Position numbers and translations under genes: made by a program. Below are positions 54,159 to 62,181 of a stretch of DNA of 64,000 nt, piece after piece. The notes below the pieces were generated by a model. It saw nothing but the letters and a program-made list of their open reading frames with translations. It was not told where the DNA came from and searched no databases. Within the stretch, counting starts at the first letter, position 1. Each line of letters starts with the position of its first letter. This DNA comes from G963665545 sp963665545 (GTDB lineage Bacteria > Pseudomonadota > Gammaproteobacteria > Xanthomonadales > SZUA-36): positions 269,163-333,162 of the forward strand of contig CAXXKZ010000006.1 of the NCBI GenBank assembly GCA_963665545.2, written 5' to 3'.

Positions 54159-56234
54159 TCAGTGTTGATATCGAAATAGAAGGCCCCAGGATCTCGGCAA
54201 AGGTCGAGTAGTCCAAACCAGAACACCTCCAGAAGGAAACAATACGGCATCTTCGTTGGTCAGGTTTTTTCCTTCCAGATACAACTGCCAATTTTCCCTT
54301 TCGACTCCTATTCGGGCATTCAAATAGGCCGTTTTTTCCGATTCGAAGGTTGCGGTTTGGTAACCTCCCGCACTCTGGAAATCCACTCTGAACATGCCCG
54401 GAAAAGACGCCGCCCAATCGAAGCGGTAGGTGAGCGCACCTGACCAGGTCCACTCGGGAACGAAAGACAATCGATCACCCGGCTCTATGCCCTGACTGCT
54501 GGTGTCGTAGGTAACATCGTTTATGCTGTAGGTGAGGTTCAGAATAAGTTGGTCCGTCAGCGCTGCACTGCCCGCAAGCTCGAAGCCGAGACCGGACGCA
54601 GCACCGGTATTGACCGTATTGGCAAAAATCGCTCCCGGTAGTACATCCGAGACTTGCACGTTTGAGTAATCAAGCCAATACAGGGCTGTATCAATCGTCA
54701 GGCGATTGTCCAGCAGACCGGTGCGTGTTCCAATTTCGTAGTTCCAGAGTTTTTCCGGGTCATATGAATCCGGAGGCCCCTGGGTGTTGAATCCGCCGCT
54801 ACGAAAGCCCTTGGCAATATTGATATAGGCCGAGCCAGAGTTAGAGTATTTCCACAGTAGATTGAAGCGGGGATCAACTGAGTCGAATTTGTCGGTGTCA
54901 TGAAAAGTTGACGGGACAAAAAAAGTTACGCTGGAGCCATCCCTTGTGCGCTTGTCATCGTAGTAGCGCACACCCACGGATGCTTCCCACTCAGGTGAAA
55001 ACGCATAGCTAACATCGCCGAAAACGGCCCAGGATTTGGCGTCCGCGGGTGCTGTACTAATTGAATCCAAAACACCCGTGACGGGATTCGGGCTAGCGGG
55101 CGTCGATTGAACCTGCCTGGATTCAGCGTCTCGATACCAAGCGCCCACGGTCCAGGAAAGTGGGCCATCACCACTCGAAGATAAGCGGAACTCCTGGGTC
55201 AGTACTTTGAAATTAATGTCAAATCCAATGGCAATGGTCCCGCCCGGCCCCACCAGGAAACCAAAAAAAGCGGTGAGATCGCGCTCAAATTCCAAATTTC
55301 GATCCAGGTATCCCGTTGAGCTGATCAGATTCACTCCAGGCAAATCGAAATCGAGAATCAGGTTAATCATATCTGACTTGTCGAATGTAGGTTGCTCGCG
55401 CAACTGAGTGACGACATTAGGGTCGCCGGCGTCGGTGTAATTGGGAGATTTTGAATCCAGATCGTAGTGCTGCCACAACAGAGTAGCCTTCAAATTATCG
55501 TTGGGCTGCCACAATGCCTTGCCACGAAACCATGCTTGCCTATTGCTATTAATGTCCTTTTCACCGGTGACCGCATCGTCAATCCAGCCGGGCATGTCGT
55601 CATAACCTGCAACCAAACGAACACCAAAAGTTTGCGTTTTGTTAGGAAGATTCGCGATTCCGTAGGCGTGATAACCGGTATCGCCGCCATCCATGCTGAC
55701 GACTCCAGCCTCAGCTTCAAATCCCGCACCCCCAAAGTCGGGATTGCGGGTTATGTACTTTATGGTGCCACCCATGGAACCCTGGCCGTATAATGTGCCC
55801 TGAGGCCCTCGAAGAACCTCGATTCGCTCCAGGTCCACCAAGGGAATTTCCACGTTACGCTGAACCTGATCGAAAGATACACCCACTTCATCAAGATAGA
55901 CGCCGACTACCGGCAGCCCCTGATTTCCGGGAGAAAGGCCGCGCATCTGAAGGCGGTCTTGCCCCGGTCCGTTGTTGGTGATGTAGAGACTGGGGATCGA
56001 ATACTGCAAGTCCTTGATGTTCATCGCAGCGCGATCCCTGATTTCCTGATTGCTTATCACAGTGACAGCCTGTGGCACCTCGAGCAGTGACTGCTCCCGT
56101 TTTTGAGCCGTGACCAAGACTTCTTCGAGTGTCAATGCTTCAGACTCCTGGTCTGATTGGGCAAAAACCAATCCCGGCATGAGCAGTGCCGTGATGGCAA
56201 AAATCGTTGAATTCAATGTAGGCATGATGAACAT
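54159..56234 (-). CDS. TonB-dependent receptor
   Basis: 691 residues; signal peptide MPTLNSTIFAITALLMPGLVFA (ATG 56225 may be the true start). TonB box region and plug: LTLEEVLVTAQKREQSLLEV, then IPSLYITNNGPGQDRLQMRG and ERIEVLRGPQGTLYGQGSMG. The remainder is a beta barrel, with SAYINIAKGFRSGGFNTQGP and a terminal strand RSWGLLFRYQH. No FecA-type signalling extension. The short receptor (about 690 residues) resembles those placed next to amidohydrolases in aquatic gammaproteobacteria. The ligand is unknown; adjacent genes suggest a peptide or amide. It heads the - strand group down to 47319. Confidence 0.92.
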   Translation of the reverse strand: MFIMPTLNSTIFAITALLMPGLVFAQSDQESEALTLEEVLVTAQKREQSLLEVPQAVTVISNQEIRDRAAMNIKDLQYSIPSLYITNNGPGQDRLQMRGLSPGNQGLPVVGVYLDEVGVSFDQVQRNVEIPLVDLERIEVLRGPQGTLYGQGSMGGTIKYITRNPDFGGAGFEAEAGVVSMDGGDTGYHAYGIANLPNKTQTFGVRLVAGYDDMPGWIDDAVTGEKDINSNRQAWFRGKALWQPNDNLKATLLWQHYDLDSKSPNYTDAGDPNVVTQLREQPTFDKSDMINLILDFDLPGVNLISSTGYLDRNLEFERDLTAFFGFLVGPGGTIAIGFDINFKVLTQEFRLSSSGDGPLSWTVGAWYRDAESRQVQSTPASPNPVTGVLDSISTAPADAKSWAVFGDVSYAFSPEWEASVGVRYYDDKRTRDGSSVTFFVPSTFHDTDKFDSVDPRFNLLWKYSNSGSAYINIAKGFRSGGFNTQGPPDSYDPEKLWNYEIGTRTGLLDNRLTIDTALYWLDYSNVQVSDVLPGAIFANTVNTGAASGLGFELAGSAALTDQLILNLTYSINDVTYDTSSQGIEPGDRLSFVPEWTWSGALTYRFDWAASFPGMFRVDFQSAGGYQTATFESEKTAYLNARIGVERENWQLYLEGKNLTNEDAVLFPSGGVLVWTTRPLPRSWGLLFRYQH

Positions 56235-56301
56235 TCCTGCCGCTTTTGATTATGTGTCGGAAAATGCGCCCATTATTATTGCTTTATCACGCCAAGGAGA
56301 C

Positions 56302-56330
56302 ATATTAGTGGATATAATATTTACCGTCAA
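56302..56330 (-). promoter_or_regulatory. Sigma-70-type promoter for the TonB receptor
   Basis: On the - strand, TTGACG (56330-56325), a 17-base spacer and TAATAT (56307-56302) are near consensus. Transcription would start near 56295, about 60-70 bases before the receptor start. Confidence 0.6.
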
Positions 56331-56522
56331 CTGATTGTGTTTAAAGTCTGCAAATTAGCGTGCGCGCTGTTTTTCTTCAAGAATTCTAGTTTGGCCATTA
56401 GGTTGTTTTTAAATAATCATTTATTCATAGTGACTTATTGCTATCAGTATGGGTGAGGCAAAAAAGCAATTCGACTCATTTACGAATTTTGTGTACATTC
56501 GAGATTCCAAATTATAGGATGT

Positions 56523-56528
56523 TATAAT
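56523..56528 (+). promoter_or_regulatory. -10 element for the dgcN-like gene
   Basis: TATAAT at 56523-56528, 22 bases before the ATG at 56550. The -35 is weak (TTCGAG with a 19-base spacer), so activator dependence is possible. The surrounding 56335-56549 stretch is AT-rich and holds no gene. Confidence 0.45.
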
Positions 56529-56549
56529 ATCCATTGTTAGAAAGCCTCA

Positions 56550-57581
56550 ATGCATGCAGCCTCGTTTAACAAGATGAATGCCACCTCAATACAACCCCCC
56601 TACCTGCTGTTTCTGGGTAACGTGCATGACAGCATCGATGCCAAGACTGCCACGGGTGTCTGTGCCTGGCGGCCTGAACGATGCGCTGGACAACTACGGT
56701 TGGGGTCATGCGGGGTCGATCTGGACCTGCCTGATTTGACCATTCCCCAAGCTGCGGCCTCGGGTGTTCGAACACTGGTAATAGACCTCGCGCTGCCTGG
56801 CGGAGAGCTGAGCCATGACTGGATCAATCTGATTGCCGAGGCACTGAGCAGCGGACTTGATGTGGCAAGCGGGCTTCACAGCAAAATTTCAGACATCCGC
56901 ACATTGCGCGAGGCAGCAAGAAAGTCCGGTTCCAGGATTATTGAAATCAGGAACGTAGACAGGGCGTTTCCTGTTGCCAGTTACCGCAAGAGAACAGGAA
57001 AGCGCTTATTGACTGTTGGAACTGATTGTTCCGTTGGGAAAATGTATACAGCCCTTGCCCTGGAACGGGAAATGAAAGCGACTGGCTGGCTTGCAGACTT
57101 TCGTGCGACCGGCCAAACCGGAATCCTGATTGCAGGCTCGGGCATTCCTGTCGACGCCGTGGTTTCCGACTTCGTGGCGGGCGCAGCCGAAACACTGTCA
57201 CCAGATAATGAGGATCTACACTGGGATGTCATTGAGGGCCAGGGCTCACTCTTCCACCCTTCCTATTCGGGAGTCTCGCTCAGCTTGCTTCACGGCGCCC
57301 AGCCGGACGCGATAGTTCTGTGCCATGAAGCCGGGCGAACGGTAAACAGCGATTTTATCAATCTGCCCTTACCGGAGCTGGAAGAATGCGCGGAGTTGAA
57401 CCTGTGCATGGCTAGAATGGTGAATCCGGACGTTTTACTGACCGGAATTAGTCTCAACACCAGCGCGCTGTCCGAGCCTGAAGCACAGGAGTGTCTAAGA
57501 GATGTCAGCAACAGACTTGCAGTACCCGCCATAGACCCTTTCCGGACCGGTGTTGGCGAAATCCTGGCAGTGTTACCTTAA
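56550..57581 (+). CDS. dgcN: DUF1611 protein, DgcN-like D-glutamate N-acetyltransferase
   Basis: 343 residues, cytoplasmic. DUF1611 signature: a Rossmann-like N-terminal domain, then the nucleotide-binding-like loop GTDCSVGKMYTALALEREM (residues 157-164 for the GTDCSVGK core), ATGQTGILIAG and AIVLCHEAGR. DUF1611 proteins have been identified as DgcN, which N-acetylates D-glutamate as the first step of a D-glutamate breakdown route in marine proteobacteria; the racemase partner DgcA is not in this window. Its stop abuts the stop of the converging XRE-cupin gene with no gap. Family call is strong; the exact reaction here is inferred. Confidence 0.82.
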   Translation: MHAASFNKMNATSIQPPYLLFLGNVHDSIDAKTATGVCAWRPERCAGQLRLGSCGVDLDLPDLTIPQAAASGVRTLVIDLALPGGELSHDWINLIAEALSSGLDVASGLHSKISDIRTLREAARKSGSRIIEIRNVDRAFPVASYRKRTGKRLLTVGTDCSVGKMYTALALEREMKATGWLADFRATGQTGILIAGSGIPVDAVVSDFVAGAAETLSPDNEDLHWDVIEGQGSLFHPSYSGVSLSLLHGAQPDAIVLCHEAGRTVNSDFINLPLPELEECAELNLCMARMVNPDVLLTGISLNTSALSEPEAQECLRDVSNRLAVPAIDPFRTGVGEILAVLP

Positions 57582-58154
57582 TCAGATCGGTGGTGTCATG
57601 GCACTTACAATCACACACTCGTCGGGCCCGGGATTTTTGAAGCGGTGAGGAATCCGGCTCTCAAACAGATAGGCGTCACCTGGACCCAGAACGCGGGTTT
57701 CACCGCCCACGGTCAGCTCGACCCTGCCCTTAATCACTACACCTCCCTCATCACCGGCATGGCCATAGGGTTCAACTGCAGTAGCGGCACCAGGCTTATA
57801 GTGTTCATAAAACAACTGCAGAGGCTTGCCCTTGAGGTTAGTACCAACCTGCTTCAGGGAAACACCATTACCGCCCACTTCCACCAGCTCTTCGCTGGAG
57901 AAAAAGGGTCTTTCACGTGCTGGCGACTCTTCCGAAAAAAATTCGGAAAAAGTGACCGAGAAAACGTCGAGAATTTTCCTGAGCGAACCAACAGAAGGGC
58001 TGGCATTATTCCGTTCTGCCTGGGAAATTGCACCATGTGTCATGCCGGCTTGCTTGGCCAGTTCTCTTTGCGAATACCCAAACGTTTCACGAAATTGACG
58101 AATCCTGGCACCTACGTCAAGCGCATTGAGACTGGTTTCAGTTTTCTTTTTCAT
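57582..58154 (-). CDS. XRE-cupin transcriptional regulator
   Basis: 190 residues. N-terminal Cro/CI helix-turn-helix (VGARIRQFRETFGYSQREL, AKQAGMTHGAISQAERN, ASPSVGSLRKILDVFSV) joined to a C-terminal cupin (GHAGDEGGVVIKGRVELTVG, GDAYLFESRIPHRFKNPG). Regulators of this layout, such as PuuR, sense small amino or amine metabolites. It lies between dgcN and a serine hydrolase/D-aminoacylase pair and is divergent from the latter with 145 bases between starts, so control of that pair is plausible. Confidence 0.88.
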   Translation of the reverse strand: MKKKTETSLNALDVGARIRQFRETFGYSQRELAKQAGMTHGAISQAERNNASPSVGSLRKILDVFSVTFSEFFSEESPARERPFFSSEELVEVGGNGVSLKQVGTNLKGKPLQLFYEHYKPGAATAVEPYGHAGDEGGVVIKGRVELTVGGETRVLGPGDAYLFESRIPHRFKNPGPDECVIVSAMTPPI

Positions 58155-58299
58155 ATTACTCGGATGATAGCCCGAAAAGCCACGGAAAGAAACGTGGCAT
58201 CAAAAAGCATTGGGATTGCGAATGTCTTTAATAACTCACTCACGGACAGTATTGATGGCCGGAGTTGAAATTGAACGCCTTTGGGCAACAGGAGTAATT

Positions 58300-59406
58300 A
58301 TGAACACACACCTGACCAAAACACTTACTTACTTGCTTACCATGACAGTGTCGCTCAGCCTGGCTGCAGCAATCACTCCGGAGGATGGTTCAGAATTTGA
58401 TTCCATCATGTCCGGACTGGTGACAGCAGGTGGCCCCGGCTGCGGTTTGGGTATCATTCGGGACGGCGAACTGGTGTACAACCGCGGATACGGCCTGGCC
58501 GATATGGAACATGATGTACCCATCTCCCCGGACACCGTTTTTCGGACCGGTTCGGTCGGCAAACAATTTACCGCGGCGAGTATTGCAATACTGGCCGTGC
58601 AAGGCCTCCTGGACCTGGATGCCGACATCCACACACTACTGCCTGATTTGCCGGAATACCCCCAAACGGTTACTGTGCGTCACCTGCTCAGTCACTCTGC
58701 GGGAATACCAAACGTATACGATCTGATCGAGCTACTGGGACATGAAACAGACGGCAATTTCTATCCAAGTGAATTAATCCTGGAAATGATCTATCGGTTG
58801 AAGACGCTTGAATTTGAACCTGGATCAAAATTTGAGTACAGCAATGCAGCTTATTTGCTGCTGGCGCAAATTGTCGAGGCTGTGAGTGGTAAATCCTTGC
58901 GGGCGTTTGCACACGATAATATTTTTGTGCCACTGGGCATGTCGAATACGCATTTTCACGATGATTATCGTGAAATTGTCAAGAACCGCGCTTATGGTCA
59001 TGGACTCAATGCTGATGGTCAATGGGAATTACGCAACAGCAACTTTTACCTAGTAGGTGATGGTGGAGTATTTACAACCGTTGCTGACTTGGCTCGTTGG
59101 GACCAGAATTTCTATGATAACCAGCTTGCTGGGGGAAAGAATCTCATCGAGCTGATGGAAGAACCATACGAATACACTGAGACAGGTGCAAAATTTATGG
59201 CGATGGACATGGATTACGGATTCGGCCTTTTTGTCGGCGAATATCAGGGTCAAAAGATTGTCTGGCATACCGGCGGGTGGGCGGGATTTGCAGCGGTAGT
59301 CGCCCGTTTCCCGGAGAAGAACCGTAGCCTGATTATGCTTTGTAATCAGAGGAAAAGGATTGGGGAGACATTCAAAGCACTGGTTGCCAAAATCCTTGAG
59401 AACTAG
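58300..59406 (+). CDS. Exported S12 serine hydrolase (beta-lactamase/D-aminopeptidase fold)
   Basis: 368 residues from the ATG at 58300; signal peptide to about residue 24 (YLLTMTVSLSLAAA). Catalytic motifs: S85-V-G-K88, YSNAAY as Tyr-x-Asn, HTGGWAGF as the third motif. It is a relative of the enzyme at 3583-5058 without the C-terminal extension. The D-aminoacylase-like lipoprotein gene follows after 9 bases, so the two are one operon. D-peptide cleavage followed by deacylation would fit, but S12 enzymes also include esterases and D,D-carboxypeptidases. Confidence 0.88.
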   Translation: MNTHLTKTLTYLLTMTVSLSLAAAITPEDGSEFDSIMSGLVTAGGPGCGLGIIRDGELVYNRGYGLADMEHDVPISPDTVFRTGSVGKQFTAASIAILAVQGLLDLDADIHTLLPDLPEYPQTVTVRHLLSHSAGIPNVYDLIELLGHETDGNFYPSELILEMIYRLKTLEFEPGSKFEYSNAAYLLLAQIVEAVSGKSLRAFAHDNIFVPLGMSNTHFHDDYREIVKNRAYGHGLNADGQWELRNSNFYLVGDGGVFTTVADLARWDQNFYDNQLAGGKNLIELMEEPYEYTETGAKFMAMDMDYGFGLFVGEYQGQKIVWHTGGWAGFAAVVARFPEKNRSLIMLCNQRKRIGETFKALVAKILEN

Positions 59407-59415
59407 CGTCCGACA

Positions 59416-61020
59416 ATGAGGCATTTACACCTAATGGCTGTCGGCTTTATATGCAGTCAAATGCTTGCCTGCTCATCGTCTGATTCTTCGGTTGAGCAAG
59501 CCCCGCAAACAATAGCCGGCAGTGTTCTGATCCGCAATGCAGTCATTGTGGACGGTACGGGCCGGGCAGCATACCCGGGGGCGCTGCGCATGCTGGGTGA
59601 TACCATCACAGATGTCGGCGATCTGGCACCAAGGGCTGATGAATTGATCCACGATGCCGGGGGACAAATCATAGCCCCCGGTTTCATAGATACACACAGC
59701 CACCTGGAATTGATCATGCATGAAGACCGGCATGTTTTGCCCGCCATCAGTCAGGGAATTACCACCGTAATTGTCGGTCAGGACGGTTTTTCACCCTACC
59801 CATTGCAGCAGTGGTATCAAAAGGTTTCAGCTGGGGGAGTGGGGCCCAACATTGCATCCTACGTGGGCCATAACACTCTGCGCAGCTCAGTCCTGCGCGA
59901 AGACGCAAAGAGACCCGCCAGCAAGGACGAAATCGATCAGATGAGGCGTCTATTGGCACAGGAGATGCGCAGTGGCGCACTGGGGTTGTCAACAGGGCTT
60001 GAATACGACACTGGAATATATTCAAATCCCGCAGAGATCATTGCGCTGGCGTATGAAGCCAAGAAGCAGGGTGGGCGTTATATCACCCATATTCGCAGTG
60101 AGGACAGGGATTTCTGGAATGCACTGGATGAAGCCATAGAGGTGGGAAGGGAGACCGGAATCGTGGTGCAAATTTCTCATATCAAGCTATCAATGAAAGG
60201 ACTGTGGGGGCAGGCCGACAAAGTGCTTGAGCGGCTGGATGCCGCTCGGGCCGAAGGAATCGACATTACCGCTGACATCTATCCCTATACGTATTGGAAA
60301 TCAACAATGACGGTGATTCTACCGTCGCGTAACCTTGAGGATCGGGCCGCGCTCAAATTTGCCTTCAGTGAGATTGCGCCGCCGGAAAAGATATTCCTCA
60401 CGCTGTTTGAGCCTGACCCTTCGCTGGAAGGCAAATCCATTGCAGAAATTGCTGCCGCCAGTAATGAAGATTCCGTGACTAGCTATCTTCGACTGCTCAG
60501 GCAGTCTGAAGCGCTGGCCGCCGAGCGCGGCGTGATCAGGCAGGAAGTCGCTGGCATTGTCGCCCATGCGATGTCGGATACCGATTTGGCAACCTTTATG
60601 CGTTGGCCGCACAGTAACATTTGTTCCGATGGTGAAAAGAGTGCACATCCGCGAGCTTACGGCACCTATCCTCGCGTGCTGGCTCGATACGTCCGTAATC
60701 AGAAAGTTCTGAAGCTTGAACAGGCGGTGCAGAAAATGACATCGCTTCCTGCATTACATATGGGCATTGCTGACAGGGGAACCCTGGCGCCGGGAATGAA
60801 GGCAGACCTCGTTGTTTTTGACCCCGAGCTGATTCAAGATCATGCGACGGTCGAGTCAATAAACGCCTTGTCGACAGGCATTGACCAGGTTTGGGTCAAT
60901 GGTGAGCTGGTTTTCGCGAGTGGTGAAGTAAAAGAGGCTTTACCCGGTCAGATTGTGCGAAAACTGGAGTCTCAACACAACCGCATTAATGCGCCAACTG
61001 CCCCGCCAATTGAGTTCTAA
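59416..61020 (+). CDS. D-aminoacylase-like amidohydrolase, predicted lipoprotein
   Basis: 534 residues; lipobox MLAC places Cys19 as the lipidated residue. Domain order: VLIRNAVIVDGTGRAAYPGA, metal motif APGFIDTHSHLEL (H94, H96), GITTVIVGQDGFSPYPL, GALGLSTGLEYDTGIYSNP, YITHIRSED, QISHIKLSMKG and SDGEKSAHPRAYGTYPRVL. The GNCG Cys is replaced by Asp123 (GQDG), as in the enzyme at 5218. The family removes acyl groups from N-acyl-D-amino acids. It follows an S12 hydrolase by 9 bases. Confidence 0.87.
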   Translation: MRHLHLMAVGFICSQMLACSSSDSSVEQAPQTIAGSVLIRNAVIVDGTGRAAYPGALRMLGDTITDVGDLAPRADELIHDAGGQIIAPGFIDTHSHLELIMHEDRHVLPAISQGITTVIVGQDGFSPYPLQQWYQKVSAGGVGPNIASYVGHNTLRSSVLREDAKRPASKDEIDQMRRLLAQEMRSGALGLSTGLEYDTGIYSNPAEIIALAYEAKKQGGRYITHIRSEDRDFWNALDEAIEVGRETGIVVQISHIKLSMKGLWGQADKVLERLDAARAEGIDITADIYPYTYWKSTMTVILPSRNLEDRAALKFAFSEIAPPEKIFLTLFEPDPSLEGKSIAEIAAASNEDSVTSYLRLLRQSEALAAERGVIRQEVAGIVAHAMSDTDLATFMRWPHSNICSDGEKSAHPRAYGTYPRVLARYVRNQKVLKLEQAVQKMTSLPALHMGIADRGTLAPGMKADLVVFDPELIQDHATVESINALSTGIDQVWVNGELVFASGEVKEALPGQIVRKLESQHNRINAPTAPPIEF

Positions 61021-61054
61021 TAACTTGAATATATGAATGAATTCTTGACTTGAA

Positions 61055-61076
61055 GTGGCTCAATTAAATGGGCCAC
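61055..61076 (+). terminator. Possible terminator hairpin after the D-aminoacylase gene
   Basis: GTGGCTC and GGGCCAC pair over seven bases (one T-G pair) around an AATTAAAT loop, 34 bases after the stop. The U-tract is weak (CCTTCTCT), so confidence is low. Confidence 0.35.
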
Positions 61077-61371
61077 CCTTCTCTGGTGCTGGTCCGGGGT
61101 CGAGTTTTGTCTGAGCGCTAAACCCGGACCATGCTCCGTAATCCCCCTGGAGGGTACTGACATCGAGAACGGGTGATGCGTCGATTCAAATCCATGCAAC
61201 GAGCTCAGCGGTTCCTGACTGTGCATGCTGCTGTATACAATTTATTCAATCTTGGCCGTCACCTTGTTTCGGCCAAGAATTATAGGTATTTCCGATTGCG
61301 TGCCATTGCGTCTTGGACTTGCGTCACAGCCTGAAAGGCGATATCTACTCAATTTTGCTTAGGCTGCGTAG

Positions 61372-61387
61372 TTAACTTGTCAATACC
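61372..61387. repeat. Solitary MITE end
   Basis: TTAACTTGTCAATACC is identical to the right terminal repeat of the element at 35352-35482. No partner within 350 bases on its inner side. Confidence 0.65.
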
Positions 61388-61515
61388 CTTTTGCATTCAA
61401 GATCGGAGATTTTCAGGTTGAATCGAAGTAGGTGTTTATGATGAAGAAATGAGGGCGGCGGCGTTTGTGCTCTGCTATGGTTTCCTGAATTCCTTAAACA
61501 ATAAGTGTGCTGCAT

Positions 61516-62061
61516 ATGAATCGTTTCCCCGAACTCTCACCTGCGACGATGACACCCGAGCAACTGCGCGTATACAACGAGATCATTTCTGGACAACGCG
61601 GCAGCTTCAGCGGACCATTCAACGCGTTGTTGCGCAGTCCGGAAATTTGTGATCATGCCCAAAAGCTGGGTGCCTTCATCCGTTATGAGGGCACCTTGCC
61701 GGGAAAGTTGCGCGAGTTAGCCATTCTCGTTACCGCGCGGCGTTGGCGGGCTCAATACGAATGGTACGTCCATTCGCGAATCGCACTTGATGAAGGACTC
61801 GACCAAACGATTGTCAACGCCATTGCTGAGACTAGGGCCCCATCATTTGCCGAGCCCGATGAGGAAGTGGTGTACCAGTTCTGCCACACGATGCTTCAGT
61901 CAGGGGAAGTCAGTGACGCCGATTACGTAGCAACCTGTGAACTTCTGGGCGAGGCCGGTGTGATCGAACTGATCGGGCTGATGGGCTTTTACTGCCTGAT
62001 ATCATTCACGCTCAACACAGCTCAGGTGCAGGTTCCGGAGGGTTTCAAGCTCCTCACCTAA
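61516..62061 (+). CDS. Carboxymuconolactone decarboxylase (CMD/AhpD-like) family protein
   Basis: 181 residues from ATG 61516 (a GTG at 61507 is in frame). The CMD core reads KLRELAILVTARRWRAQYEW followed by YVHSRIALDEGL, with a later GVIELIGLMGFYCLISF helix. The CxxC redox pair of AhpD is absent (QYEWYVH), so peroxidase-reductase activity is not supported; many CMD proteins without it have unknown roles. It stands alone between an intergenic region and the converging S15 gene. Confidence 0.82.
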   Translation: MNRFPELSPATMTPEQLRVYNEIISGQRGSFSGPFNALLRSPEICDHAQKLGAFIRYEGTLPGKLRELAILVTARRWRAQYEWYVHSRIALDEGLDQTIVNAIAETRAPSFAEPDEEVVYQFCHTMLQSGEVSDADYVATCELLGEAGVIELIGLMGFYCLISFTLNTAQVQVPEGFKLLT

Positions 62062-62181
62062 GCTCAATGCCCTCAGTGGGCAACGTCTAGGAACGCCGTG
62101 CGAGACGAAGTCTCACTGCCCTGGTGGGGGCACCCGACTGGTTTCGGAACAAAGTCTGACCTTGTTTCGGTCGCGCGGAGC

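Larger units (their letters stand above)
61021..61515. other. Intergenic region with a hairpin and a solitary element end
   Basis: No gene recognised over 495 bases. It contains the hairpin at 61055-61076 and the MITE end at 61372-61387. A matching left end was looked for between 61020 and 61370 and not found. Confidence 0.5.
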
